This document shows, piece by piece, positions 39,280 through 50,099 of a DNA stretch of 64,000 nucleotides. The notes under the pieces were generated by a model, which had not been told where the DNA came from, made no database searches, and saw only the letters and a program-made list of their open reading frames with translations. Origin of the DNA: Blastobasis lacticolella (taxonomy: Eukaryota; Arthropoda; Insecta; Lepidoptera; Blastobasidae); NCBI GenBank assembly GCA_905147135.1, contig LR990052.1, positions 16,988,200 to 17,052,199 on the forward strand, in the 5' to 3' direction. Made by a program: the position numbers and the translations under genes. How positions within the stretch are numbered: the first letter of the stretch is position 1; the number at the start of each line of letters is the position of its first letter.

Positions 39280-41085
39280 TCATATCCTTGTTTTTGAAGA
39301 ATTGTCTTTAACTTCAAATAGCTTTTTAACAAAGAATACTTGTAAAGTACCAGTTGCTGCGATGGCTATTATTTGAATGAGTGACCACCTGTGAAAGAAA
39401 AAAATATTAATGTAATATCCATCTTACTAATATTATAAATACAAAAGTTGGTAAGGATGGATGTATGTTACTCCTTCATGCAAAAGGTACTTAACGAATT
39501 TTGATGAAATCTGGCTGCAATATAGCTTATAGAGTCCAACTCTATAAGCTAATAAATTTATGATGATGGTAGCTTATAGCCCAGAATAGCACATAGATAA
39601 AATAAATTAATCCTGAATATGGTTCCTGTGGAAACTGATTTAGAATGTTATAACCAAATTTTACACAAGCAAAGTCTTAAAGCTACACTGCAATACTAAA
39701 AATAAATAATCATTAAAAGCTAATATAATAATATTAAATATCCATTCATCAGTTTTTAGTCATTCAAAAGTTTAATAAATAAAAACAACATTATCAATCA
39801 CTCACTGGATATTTTAACTTATTTTAGGTTCTTATAAATCATTTGTGTGTTCTATTGCTTGTACAACAGCAATAGCTATATTCTATCGTCGCAATGCTTA
39901 CCATTAACATTATATATAGGTTATACTCACTCCTAGGAGCCAAATTGGTCATAAACTGTCCAAAGGAACTTTCTTCCACACACCCTAATGGTTGTGGAAT
40001 GTGGTCCCTGGTGAGTAAAACATGGAGTTCTCCAAGAGAGGGGTGAAAAGGCTGCGATGACTGCTTTCCATCAGGGAGCCAATAAGTTGATTTGCAACTT
40101 AAGTGGTATGAAAAAAACTATAATCCTAAACTATAGTGGTATTTTAGGTGGTGCTATCAGAGTCAGCACAGACATAGTCATGGCTTAGGCATGATGTCTA
40201 AGCTTCTTAATAACAGTAAAATAAAAAAATGCTTTGCTCATCAATTACCTCATGACATAAACATTATTATCCTGTAACAAATTGTAGTCTCGAGACTCCC
40301 TTGCTCTCGAGTGATACTGATACTGCAATATGTCATTTATGTTGCGCTCCACAAACTGGATTGCCGTCTGTAAAACATTTAGTTCTTTAAATTAATCCTT
40401 TCAACGTATTCCAGAAACATTATTTAGGGAAATTGTAAATGAAACTCACTGTGAAATTCTTGATATTCATATCTAAGTCTTCAACTTCCTTCGCATATTT
40501 CTCCCACATATCGTATCTGATCACGGAAAGATAGAGGTTGACTAATTTTCCTGCAAATCTTGAAAATTGATTATCTATGCATACAGAATAGTAGCCACCT
40601 GTGGAAGTCTGGTCGGCGTATTCTGCGCTCTGTCGCCATTCATATGGATGAACTATCTGTCCATTCGGATGGCGCACTGCGAACCCGCATTTACCATCGC
40701 CGCCTTTCAACACCTAAAACAATCAAAACAACAAGTGTCAGGGCACATTAGAAAGTAATCGAGTATCACTTGAAACCAATCTAAAGACAGAAGGTAACGT
40801 TTGATATTGAGAGTAAAAGTCTTCGGCATGCGTGTAACATATGTTTCAATAAGTAAAAGAGAAGCTAATTACCTGATAACTGGCGTAGAATGTAGCACCC
40901 GGTTGGACATATTGAAAGTAACAATCTTCCTTGCCGGCATCTATGTGAACTTTGTAGTCCATTGTCACAGCAGGTAAATTTTCGTACCATGGCACCGATG
41001 TTGATGTAAAAACATCACCAACAATTGATAAAATTGTAAATATTACACAAAACACCGAAAACATATGCCACGTCCGTTGAGCCAT
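39280..41085 (-). CDS. p24/TMED family cargo receptor (complete, 4 exons)
   Basis: Exons on the minus strand are 41085-40873, 40713-40450, 40367-40249 and 39388-39280, in phase throughout, giving 234 residues and TGA. The start ATG has a good insect context (AAAATGG). Residues 9-23 are hydrophobic and act as the signal peptide. A GOLD domain follows with paired cysteines in KEDCYFQY and YYSVCIDNQFS. Then comes a coiled-coil region (VERNINDILQYQYHSRARES), one membrane helix (LIQIIAIAATGTLQVFFV) and a short cytosolic tail starting KKLFEVKD with an FF motif. p24 proteins cycle between ER and Golgi and sort secretory cargo into COPII/COPI vesicles. The subfamily (gamma or TMED6/logjam-like) is not settled. 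It shares a 366-bp intergenic region head to head with the pseudouridine synthase gene. Confidence 0.93.
39420..39600 (+). mobile_element. Interspersed repeat fragment in p24 intron 3
   Basis: Begins TTACTAATATTATAAATACA followed by GGATGGATGTATGTTACTCC TTCATGCAAAA and TTGATGAAATCTGGCTGCA, the usual pattern of a dispersed insect transposon end. It is truncated. Confidence 0.6.
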
Positions 41086-41451
41086 TTTCAACAACTTTGA
41101 CAACTTTCGTTTCGTTCGACACTTTTGTGGAGTAGAAGTGTCAAGTGTTTGAAAAGTAAAATGTTAGCGTTTTGATCCTGCATTTTAAGATACTTTGTGT
41201 GGCAATTTATGCTAGGTTTTAATATCTTCAATTTAATTTAATAATATTATTAGCAAAATTTACAGGCAAAAGTAAGTATTCTAAGTTTTTATTATTAATT
41301 GAACAATAAAAAACGTAAAATAACAAAACACGGTCATTTGGCTGTCAGGATCAGCTGTTAATGTTTTTCATACATTAACCTATAAAAACCAGGTACCTAA
41401 CCTCTCCATTTCTCCAACTTTCTGTGTGATAGGACTTTTCCTTGTAAGAAC
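41086..41451. promoter_or_regulatory. Bidirectional promoter region between p24 and PUSL1 genes
   Basis: Only 366 bp separate the divergent start codons of the p24 gene (minus) and the pseudouridine synthase gene (plus). The two promoters and both 5' UTRs must lie here unless one gene has a distant leader exon. No clear TATA box was identified. Confidence 0.6.
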
Positions 41452-44347
41452 ATGAAAGCAAGATATTTGACTTTTATTTCTTATATAGGAACGCCGTTCA
41501 GGTTTGTTTTTAAAAATTACTATGATAACACTGTGCCTGGATCACGGTTACAATTTTAACGAGTTCTAGATATTTTCCTGGCCTTCCTGCATACAGGTCG
41601 TCGGAGAAAATATGGAAGACGGCTGGCACTAACTATGCAGACCCACAGAGTGTGCAGGGTCTCATAGAAATTGCATTAACGAGGCTGAAGTCGCTGAACT
41701 ATCCGAAAGTCACGCTCTCAAGCCGGTGAGTCACTTTCAGGAATCCCTGGACTACAGTAGGAGTTTACTCCAACCTGAATATTTAATATATTGATTGAGC
41801 AACTAGAAACTTCTTAAATTTTATATTAATACACCATACTTACTGTTTAAAAAGAGCATATAAACTGCAATAGTAAACTTTATTGTGGTAACAAATTATT
41901 GATGGATTGCCTTCTTCCATACAGCACAGATGGTGGTGTCCATGCACTAAACACAAGTGCACATTTTGACCTGGAAAGATATGGCAACAGGATATATGAG
42001 CCCAGTGACATAGTATTTCAACTCAACAAATATTTCCACATAACCAATACTAGCATTACTGTGACAAAATGCTTACGAGTGAAAGATAACTTTCATGCGA
42101 GATATCAAGCTATTCGTAGGTCATATTTGTACAGGTAAGTAATCATATGTTTTATATTACAATTAGTTTAGGAAATATAAGAGAACTATTTTATAGCATT
42201 GGTCTCTAAATCTTAATTTTTAAATATTTATAAAAATTATTACAGATTAGCCGTATTGAAACCGGAAATAGATTATTCTGAGTTGTCGGGCATAGGCTCG
42301 CAAATACCTATTCAGGAATGGAGAAGATGCCATTTCACTAGGTAAGTATCTACCAACTACTACAATCAACAACAATGTGAGAACTACAATACATGTGCCA
42401 GATACATCATCATCATCATCCTAGTGGTCATTCCCAGCTTTGCCAGGGTCTGTTTTTCAATATTTTTCCACTTATTCCACTCTTTTGAGTATTTCATTAT
42501 GTAGTGACCCACCAAATGTTAAGAGGTGAGGTTAATCGGTCAAGTTAATGAAGAATATAAAACCAGAAATATATGGTTTTTCTAAAGTAGCTTTGAATAA
42601 AAATACTTACTCGTTAACCAATCATTTTGTTATGCTAATCCGTAGGCCCGTGCGCACGCGCCGCTCGCGGACAGATATCTAGATAGACTTCGCTTAGTAT
42701 TAGGAAAGTATTAGTCGCTTCAATGCCAGGGGATTAGTTGGTATCGCAAAAAAGTTGTTTGTCCCTGAAAATAGGTAAACCTCAGTAAATCAGTGGCACG
42801 CTCGACGACAACCGGTTAAAAAAGAGCATTCTCTCTAATCCGCTAGAATCACGATAGAAACCAACCTATTGCATTACAGAGTGCAAAACTTCGACATTGA
42901 GAAGTTCAAGGCGGCCACAAAGTACTTAGTGGGGTACCACGACTTCACCACATTCAAGAAGGCGGACAAGACGAGGGAGTACAAGCACAGTCGCCGGGAG
43001 ATCTACTCGATAGACGTGCGGCCGGGGCGCGCGCTTGTGTTACACCACAGCGAGGCGGACAGACGATTCGACTACTGGGATATAGAGATAAGGGGTCGGG
43101 CCTTTGTCCATAATCAGGTGGGCTTCGTTTTCTCCTCTGTTCCAAATACAATATAAAAACAGTACCTGTTTACGTTTGTCCGTTGTTTTCAGAAGCATCG
43201 CGTGCACTAGATTAACGCATTTCAGCAATGGATAGGAAAGAGTATTAGCGGTCGGTAGCGCCAAGTCCGACTGTTTCACTGTCACACGCCATTTCAAGCT
43301 TGATCTCTATTAGGGAATGCATAGTATCGCTTGAAAGACTCCGCGGCCGCTGGTGATGCACACACAAATGTAGACTGTGTTGCCCTGGCATCACCAGCGG
43401 CCGCGGAGTCTTTCAAGCGATACTAATTGCATTCCCTACCCCCTATTCCCTGAGGTCCCACTCAAAACCAAATAAGCGATAGGTTGACATCGCTGAGGAT
43501 GCCCAAGACCAGACGAAGTGGAGAAGAAAGAGCAGGACTGCGGACCCTGGCAGAAGCCGGGATATACCACTAGGACCGACTCTGATGATGAAGCTTCCGA
43601 AAGTTGACCTCGGCAAGTGAGGCTGCCAATGGCGCTGCAAATCCTCACGCTGCGCCGAAAACTATTCTGAAATGCCAGGGCAACACAGTCTACATTTGTG
43701 TGTGCATTGCCAGGGTCCGCAGTCCTGCTCTTTCTTCTCCACTTAGTCCGGTCTTGGGCATCCTCAACGATGTCAACCTATCGCTTATTTGGTCTCGAGT
43801 GGGACCTGTCCCACCGTGAGCTTTAGCCACCTATTGCCTACGTCTTTTTAAGGACACTTAAATGTTGGGAAATGCCATTTCCACCTGACAGTTCTCGGCT
43901 GCAATCTTAGTCTCGTCTTTGCATGTTCAAAAATTCCCCGTTCCCAGCCCGGTTTCGAAGGACGAAACGTTGAAACTTGCGTTGAATCTGCCTGGAGGCG
44001 CGTCTGCTTCGAAAAATAACGAGTTGAGCTTAAGGTAAACTAAATAAAACTTATTACTTGTTCGCCAGATACGCCGCATGGTGGGGACGCTCATATCAGT
44101 GGCGACCGGAAAACTGCCCGCCGAAGAAATAAAGGTAATGCTGCAAGTGCCGTCGAAGCATTCGTGGCACCATTTCATACAGAACTGTCCACCCGAAGGC
44201 CTCTACCTTTGTAATGTGGAATACAACCCTGAGGACTTAATATACGAAACTGAAGATGAAACCGCCAACAAAATAGACTCCAATAATAACCTAGAAGAAA
44301 ACACAGAGAGCAAATTGTGCGAGAGTGAAAGTGACGGTGCGAAATGA
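41452..44347 (+). CDS. PUSL1: tRNA pseudouridine synthase-like 1 (TruA family, complete, 6 exons)
   Basis: Exons are 41452-41501, 41597-41725, 41925-42134, 42246-42341, 42880-43117 and 44069-44347, in phase throughout, giving 333 residues. The N-terminus MKARYLTFISYIGTPFRSSE matches the first strand of TruA enzymes. The catalytic motif SSRTDGGVHAL, split by intron 2, carries the essential Asp. Later motifs are RRSYLYRLAVL and the C-terminal WDIEIRGRAFVHNQIRRMVG. These mark a tRNA-uridine isomerase; PUSL1 orthologues are mitochondrial in animals, but no clear presequence is visible. An acidic tail of ~45 residues extends the usual length (~300). The TGA stop overlaps the ATG of the downstream phosphatase ORF (ATGA at 44344-44347), suggesting one dicistronic mRNA. 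Confidence 0.93.
43118..44068 (+). other. PUSL1 intron 5
   Basis: 950-bp intron mostly filled by a nested fold-back element (43311-43822). No gene seen. Confidence 0.6.
43311..43822. mobile_element. Nested fold-back element
   Basis: An inner hairpin has ~48-bp GC-rich arms (43311-43359 and 43388-43438, containing AAGACTCCGCGGCCGCTGGT). An outer pair of arms (43446-43560 and about 43707-43812) shares AATAAGCGATAGGTTGACAT and GTGGAGAAGAAAGAGCAGGA in opposite orientation. The inner loop sequence ACACAAATGTAGACTGTGTT is present again, reversed, at about 43680. The outer arm coding sense resembles an RTE LINE end. Confidence 0.8.
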
Positions 44348-44919
44348 GCTTTTTAAGTGAATTGATGAAGCAAAAGAACAAACTGAAATTGACGGAAACA
44401 GTAGTGACTAGTGTTGACGGTAGTAGGTTTGTTGAAAGGGGAAACGAGAGAGAAGCTATAGAGAAAACCTTCGGATTCGTTGTCGACACCAAACCCGATG
44501 ATATACCCGTCTTAATTACGGATTTCCTTTATATTGGGTCTCAAGATTGCACAGCGAGCAATATCTTGGTAAAATATGATGTGAAACATGTTCTTAGTTT
44601 AGGTATTAATGTGGAAGTAAGTGGAATTAATCATAAGTTTGTTGAATGTTTAGATTTGCCTGAAACAGGTATAGGGTCAGTATTGAATGAGTCTTTACCT
44701 TTTCTGAGACAAGCTGTATTATCTAAAGAGAATGTTCTAGTACATTGTAATGCTGGTGTGTCTAGAACTTCAATGGTGGCTATAGCATACTTAATGCAGT
44801 ATGAGAATTTGTATTTTGAAGACGCATACTCTTTAGTTAAGGAAAGGAGACCAGCTATACAGCCGAATGCAGGTTTTAAAAAACAATTATCAATCTTGGT
44901 ACCAGGAAAGATATTGTAA
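44344..44919 (+). CDS. DUSP19-like dual-specificity protein phosphatase (intronless)
   Basis: The 191-residue ORF carries the signature VLVHCNAGVSRTS with catalytic Cys135 and Arg141, and a general acid Asp104 in CLDLPET. LYIGSQD near residue 63 and VKERRPAIQPNAGF near the C-terminus match DUSP19/SKRP1, a small phosphatase that scaffolds and dephosphorylates JNK-pathway kinases. The N-terminal SFLSELMKQKNKLKLTETVV aligns by eye with the DUSP19 N-terminus, which supports the ATG at 44344. An in-frame TGA lies at 44332-44334, so the frame cannot extend upstream. The start codon overlaps the PUSL1 stop, with no intron or obvious promoter between them. How it is translated is unresolved: reinitiation, a separate internal promoter, or a 5' exon joined by splicing. 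Confidence 0.92.
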   Translation: MSFLSELMKQKNKLKLTETVVTSVDGSRFVERGNEREAIEKTFGFVVDTKPDDIPVLITDFLYIGSQDCTASNILVKYDVKHVLSLGINVEVSGINHKFVECLDLPETGIGSVLNESLPFLRQAVLSKENVLVHCNAGVSRTSMVAIAYLMQYENLYFEDAYSLVKERRPAIQPNAGFKKQLSILVPGKIL

Positions 44920-45236
44920 ACATATAAATGAAAGGATTGCCTTATTGTAAATCAACGAGTTCCAGGATCTTCTAGGATATCCTGTGAGGATCGAGGATCC
45001 TGGTGGCCTCGCTCGAATTGTCGCCACCCTATCTAATCTAAGTTAAAATGGCGAACATCAAGCTCATTGCTAACTTAAATTTAAATACATAGCTATATTA
45101 AATATGTTTAATTATGTTAGTTTATTGTCACAAATCTTTTTGTTTTACACTTATGTTTATTCTTATAGTTTATTTATTTTACCAATCAGTCATAAAGAAT
45201 GATGAATTAAAACCAAAATACATATAAACAAGAGCA
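44920..45236 (+). other. 3' UTR of the PUSL1/DUSP19-like transcript
   Basis: This is an AT-rich non-coding stretch after the phosphatase stop. It has no repeat family member and ends at an AATAAA at 45248-45253, the first canonical poly(A) signal on the plus strand. Confidence 0.5.
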
Positions 45237-45253
45237 TTTATTTCAATAATAAA
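45237..45253. terminator. Overlapping convergent poly(A) signals
   Basis: TTTATT at 45237-45242 reads AATAAA on the minus strand, and AATAAA lies at 45248-45253 on the plus strand. They could end melted and the phosphatase transcript respectively within 17 bp. Confidence 0.4.
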
Positions 45254-46914
45254 TAGCCATTTTAAGTACAAGCTTCAAATATGTGTATATGGATGCAGTA
45301 TAAAGTGCCATCATCAATCATAATTAATCTTATCACTAAGTATTGTAACATGGAAGCGCTGTTATCATGTAAGTATTATTATTTAGCACCAAATTCATAA
45401 GTATATTGAAGCCATCTTACACATAGTCAACATAGTAAATATAATTTGATAAGTCTACAAATCTGCTCTATACAACAGATTAGCTCTCATAGTTTATTAT
45501 TTTAGTAAGTAAATATTTCAGAAGTCAAAAATATACATAAACTGATCGAATCATTATATGGGCGACTGTACTTTAAAATATATTTTTAAAAGGCTTCACT
45601 TTTGCAAAGTTTTATTTTTTTACAGAATTTGGAATGCAACACATAATTTTCATCCTTTCGACGGTTAAAACCGTAAACGGAGAATTACTTTCATAGTCAA
45701 CTTAAAATTTAGATTGACTAAAAAATCTAGGACCAAACTAAGCCTAAACTAAAATATTTGAATACTAATAAATGGACGCCACATTTTAGACACTAACCTA
45801 CAAGTACCGCTATGCACCGACTGTCTAGCCAGTAGAATTGGCACTTAAGTTTATTTACTTAGAAACTTCTGCTAACGGTATCAAGGATTTGCGCGACAAT
45901 AAAATTCTCCACATTTTTGTCGGTGATCAAAATGCAATAAAAGCACGTGACAGAGCTTTTAGCTACAAGAAGACGCGTCAACCGGCAGCGCAAATCATAT
46001 ATGTTACTATAGGTTACGTGGCATACAGGACAACGTTGTCTTTAGTTGATATTACCTAAAGCTACGTGATACATGATGACTGATATTGAGTATGTCATAT
46101 TCACAGAACACCATGAAAGTAGTGTCATATTTATGACCAAAATATGAAAATGGCTTTAAAAATATACCAAAAACTGAAAACGAAATTAAAATCGTTAAAA
46201 AACATAGGACTTACAAGATCTTAAAGATCTGTCTGTCTCCTTCTCGAAGTGTGACGTCACGGATCATATTGCCCGCTCTGTCTAATTACGAATATCAAAC
46301 GTTTATATCTTGCTTATTTTGGAAGATATGAAGAACACAATCCAATTAAATAAATCAGTCATCATGTCTATTCGCACACAGGACGCGCACAACTTTGGGT
46401 TGGATACGAATATCCAGCGAGTCGCCGTACAATTTCGCTGGAGTCACACACTGTGCGACGGGTCAGCGACGCGTGTGACAAGAACCGGTATGGTATGCAT
46501 CGCAGTTGCATACACGTATCAAACTTGAGTCACCTGTGAATACTGCTAATTGCCTAAAACGTTAAGGCTGGGCAGCCACATTAAAAGACAGACTGATTCC
46601 ACCGCTGTAAGTTGACGAGCCAATTCTAACACAACGCTGTTTTATTTTGACAGTAAACATACGGTACAGCGGCGCCATCTGTTGAACTTCATAAATCGCG
46701 AAATCCTTGATTACGTCATTTCCGTTAGAGAGATGGTGCGAGAGAGCGAGAAGCAAGGCGGTGTAACAAAATAAAAATAATGTTATTTTCGTTGAACACT
46801 TAATATTTGGTGACGGTAAAGAAAATTGAACAAGTATCCCTATGTCTAGTGTTAAATAAGTATGCCAGTTAATTACTTATGTGTCGTGGGCCAGTCATCG
46901 AATTGGGAATCGTG

Positions 46915-47065
46915 ATTTTTTTTATATCACAAAGGTGGCAAACAAGCTTACGGTCTGTCTGATGGTAAACAGTTACTGCACGCTGTAGACGTTTGAGTAA
47001 TTAAGGATATCACTCCCGTGTTGCCGACCCTGTAAAAACTTTGTGATGTGCCTAGGCAGATAGTT
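46915..47065 (+). mobile_element. Decayed interspersed repeat
   Basis: GGCAAACAAGCTTACGGTCT and CTGATGGTAAACAGTTACTG resemble a widespread lepidopteran repeat related to family B. Borders are unclear. Confidence 0.5.
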
Positions 47066-49182
47066 TAATACTTAAATTTCGATCGCTGTGCCGTCAACTC
47101 AGGACAGTGTCGACGTTTCGAAATGACACGCCCAGGCAGATCTCGGATCGGGCCAATTCGACGATCGGCCTACGGCATATTTAAGAACACAAAAAAAAGT
47201 ATCTTAACTTAGAGAAATAATAAAACAAAGATAACGCTAGCGAACTTATACTGAAAGGATATGCCTACAAATCTCTAATATTATTATAACTAAGCAATAT
47301 TATGTAGTCTTCACAAATAAATATTCAAGCTGTTCGTTAATGTATTGTAACTGCAGTAAATCGCTACGAGTAAACGATAATTTATGACAAGATAATGGAT
47401 AGCATTTATCTTGATTCCTTCGTGACTTGGGGCCCTACTTTTTATCTATGCGAAGCTCGCGTGCGCTACCTGTCTCTTTCACATTCGTGGCAGGTTTCTA
47501 GAGATAGAAAAGATTGGCATTAGAAGGAGAACGCTGGATGCGAGCGCTCCAAAAATAGGACACCTGGCTAGCTCTATAAAAAAATGTGCTTGAAATAAAA
47601 TGCAAAATGGCAAGTTCAAATAACTGGAACAACAATAAAACCAAACTTAGTCATACCTAACTAATAAACAACCATTTGATATTTGAGACCAAAATAAATA
47701 ATTTCATTATTATCAAGTTACTACTAAAACGGACGGGAATGTCAAATTTTGAATCACAACTCTAAACGCGGTCTCACGCACTGAATATTAAAACAAGGCA
47801 ATGACCAGCTTTCAGTCTTCAAGCTTCCGTAAAATCTCAACATGTCGCATTATAATATATTATAATAAAACTTAAATTTAAGTTGTCAACTGACAATGAG
47901 CAATAAGAAAATATTTTGCCCAATTATCGATACATTTTTAAACAGTTCCACTGATGGCGTATTTGTACAACAATCGTGGGGCGGGCACATTTTGCTGGGC
48001 CAGTGCCAACACACTATTCATTAAACTGACTCGAAACTACTGTCATATAAATAAGACCGGTTGTACATCTCATAATAATAATAATAAATGTATAACATGA
48101 TTGTACTTTAGCCTTTATAGTTAACAATACCACACCAAGACCCCTGTTTAAAAAAAAAAACTTATCAAAAAGCCTTCAAAGCGATTTTTATACAAACCTA
48201 AAATAGAAAGGCACTTATTATTAATAATAATAATCTTATCTTTAGTAACTAAATAAAATTAAGTACATCAAAAACTAAACTACCGACTTTAATTCCTAAA
48301 ACTAAGCCGCTCCTAGGGGACTAACGCAAGGAATGTGATGGTTCAATATATCACCAAATCGTATGAGCATTTATACATTCTAGCTTACTGACTTATTTTC
48401 TGCCCGAGAGAGATGCCATGAAAATATTTATATTAACTTTATAAAATGAAAAGATTTCAAAAAAATCAGTCAATACATCCAGTCACGTACACACAAGAGT
48501 ACAGTGATCTTAATTACAAATCTCAAAACTTCACTTTTAAAGTTAAAAGCAAGTGAGATAATGTGCTTTCCTCAGTCAATCAGGCACCATTTAAAATGAA
48601 TAAACCTTAAATGACAATATATAATCAAAATCAATTTCGTTGTAACTGCTACTTCTATAGGCAGTGAATATTTAAACACAGAAAAGTTTGACTTTTCCTG
48701 CGCTTGTTTAACGCTTGCAATCATTGGCAATCTCAGATTGAAGAAAAAACTTACGCTTTCTCTCTCTACGTTGGCAATAGCCGTTATCTGAATAATCGGA
48801 CCTTTCTTCGCAAAGAATTTCGAGTCTATTAGATATGACATCTTTAAATCGTTTTGCTTTCAAATTCAAGTAAGGATATGAGCTCCCGCAGACTGCAGAC
48901 ATTTCTGTATGGCGATAGTTGGCAGATAGTTTCGTGTGAAGGCAATCGGGAAGCCCATCAAACTTATTTATGGGTAGATACCAAAATCGTTAAAATTATC
49001 GGCCGATACAAAGTCTGCAGTCTGCGACTCCTATAGTTTTCCTATCCGCGGCACATGTTACAATCTGTCAATACGAAAATGTCTTCACTGACAATTCTAC
49101 AATGTCGTAATTAAATGAACATTCTAATACCCAGTAAAGAGCCAGTAACACCGATGGCTCGATGTATACACCAGCACGTCTA

Positions 49183-49324
49183 TCACAAGTGTGTCCGGGA
49201 CACAGGCTGCACCGCGAGAGAGCGTTTGTTTCTTTCTCTCAATACTAAGGTGAAAGAGATAGCACTATCTATGTCGCGCCCTTTCTCACTTATTGCGCGC
49301 GAGAGCAACTTGTGCTAGCCGCAG
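49183..49324 (-). mobile_element. Short interspersed repeat family E (reverse copy)
   Basis: Contains GCACTATCTATGTCGCGCCC and GCGCGAGAGCAACTTGTGCT AGCC. Its reverse complement matches 51235-51380 along the whole length. It lies in the presumed 3' UTR of melted. Confidence 0.8.
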
Positions 49325-49689
49325 AGGCGGTAAATAAGTTTGGAGAAGAACAATCATGAAGTTGTAAAGTAAAGGTGGAGAGAACACTCTAAACTTGCTT
49401 GAAGTAATACATTTGGTTGATGTCGCTCTGTCGTTATTTGTGGTTAAGTCTAACCAGGGCGTTTATCTATATGTATGAATGCAAGGTTCGCAGGTCCACA
49501 GAAAATGAGGTAGAGATGTTATATTTTGCAGGGGTGAGCTTTTGTTCGAAGTGTTCCCTCCATCTTTATGTATAACACTTCATGCGACCAATGGACGTAA
49601 AGCAGTGTGCTGGGGACTTTTAGGTCTTCGGACGGGGACGCTTTTGCTTGAATTGAAAGCCAGTCCACGGGCTCTTTTAGGTCTATAAA

Positions 49690-49825
49690 CGAAGGCGGAA
49701 TGAAACCTACACATTCAGGCGCCTAACCATGATCCAATTTGGTCGGCTTTCCTTTGTAACAGGGCAATGGATGTTCGGAGGCGGGCGCTCTGCCAAATCC
49801 AGGATCATGGTCAAACGAGACTTCT
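49690..49825 (+). mobile_element. SINE family A fragment
   Basis: Contains GAATGAAACCTACACATTCA GGCG, CCATGATCCAATTTGGTCGG and CTGCCAAATCCAGGATCATG; internally deleted. It ends 20 bp beyond the melted stop codon. Confidence 0.8.
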
Positions 49826-49844
49826 ACCGAGTACCTGCTCCTTC

Positions 49845-50099
49845 CTAGAAGGTCTTGAAGGCCAGTCCTCTCGCAGGCAAGCTGTTGGCCTTGGCGGGAG
49901 CAGCTCTGGCGGTGGAATGCGAGTGAGCCACTGCGATGCTGAGGCACTGCACCCATTGCTCTGCGTCCTTCCCGTCCTTGGGCTTTAGTATCAGGGTCTG
50001 GTCTCCGGTGAAGATCTCGAACGCCTTGGGGATGTTGCGAGCGCCGCGGGAGACCTTCACCGACCTTATCTGGTTGATGTCGATGCTTTCGCCGCCGCT
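49845..50099 (-). CDS. melt: melt last exon: PH domain second half and stop
   Basis: After a CCCAG acceptor the exon encodes SGGESIDINQIRSVKVSR, then NIPKAFEIFTGDQTLILKPK and the invariant-Trp C-terminal PH helix DAEQWVQCLSIAVAHSH, then a short basic tail and TAG at 49845-49847. It is 85 codons long in phase 0. Confidence 0.95.
   Translation of the reverse strand, partial: SGGESIDINQIRSVKVSRGARNIPKAFEIFTGDQTLILKPKDGKDAEQWVQCLSIAVAHSHSTARAAPAKANSLPARGLAFKTF

Larger units (their letters stand above)
45254..49844 (-). other. Presumed long 3' UTR or 3' flank of melted
   Basis: There is no convincing exon in these 4.6 kb between the convergent genes. It is AT-rich, with a decayed interspersed repeat at about 46915-47060, a 14-bp perfect inverted repeat (48887-48900 with 49013-49026), a GC-rich fold-back-type repeat at 49183-49324 and a SINE fragment at 49690-49825. 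How much is transcribed as UTR cannot be told from sequence. Confidence 0.4.

Noticed and set aside
43604..43819. 71-codon plus-strand open frame in PUSL1 intron 5
   Set aside because: It lies wholly within the nested fold-back element and reads transposon-derived sequence.
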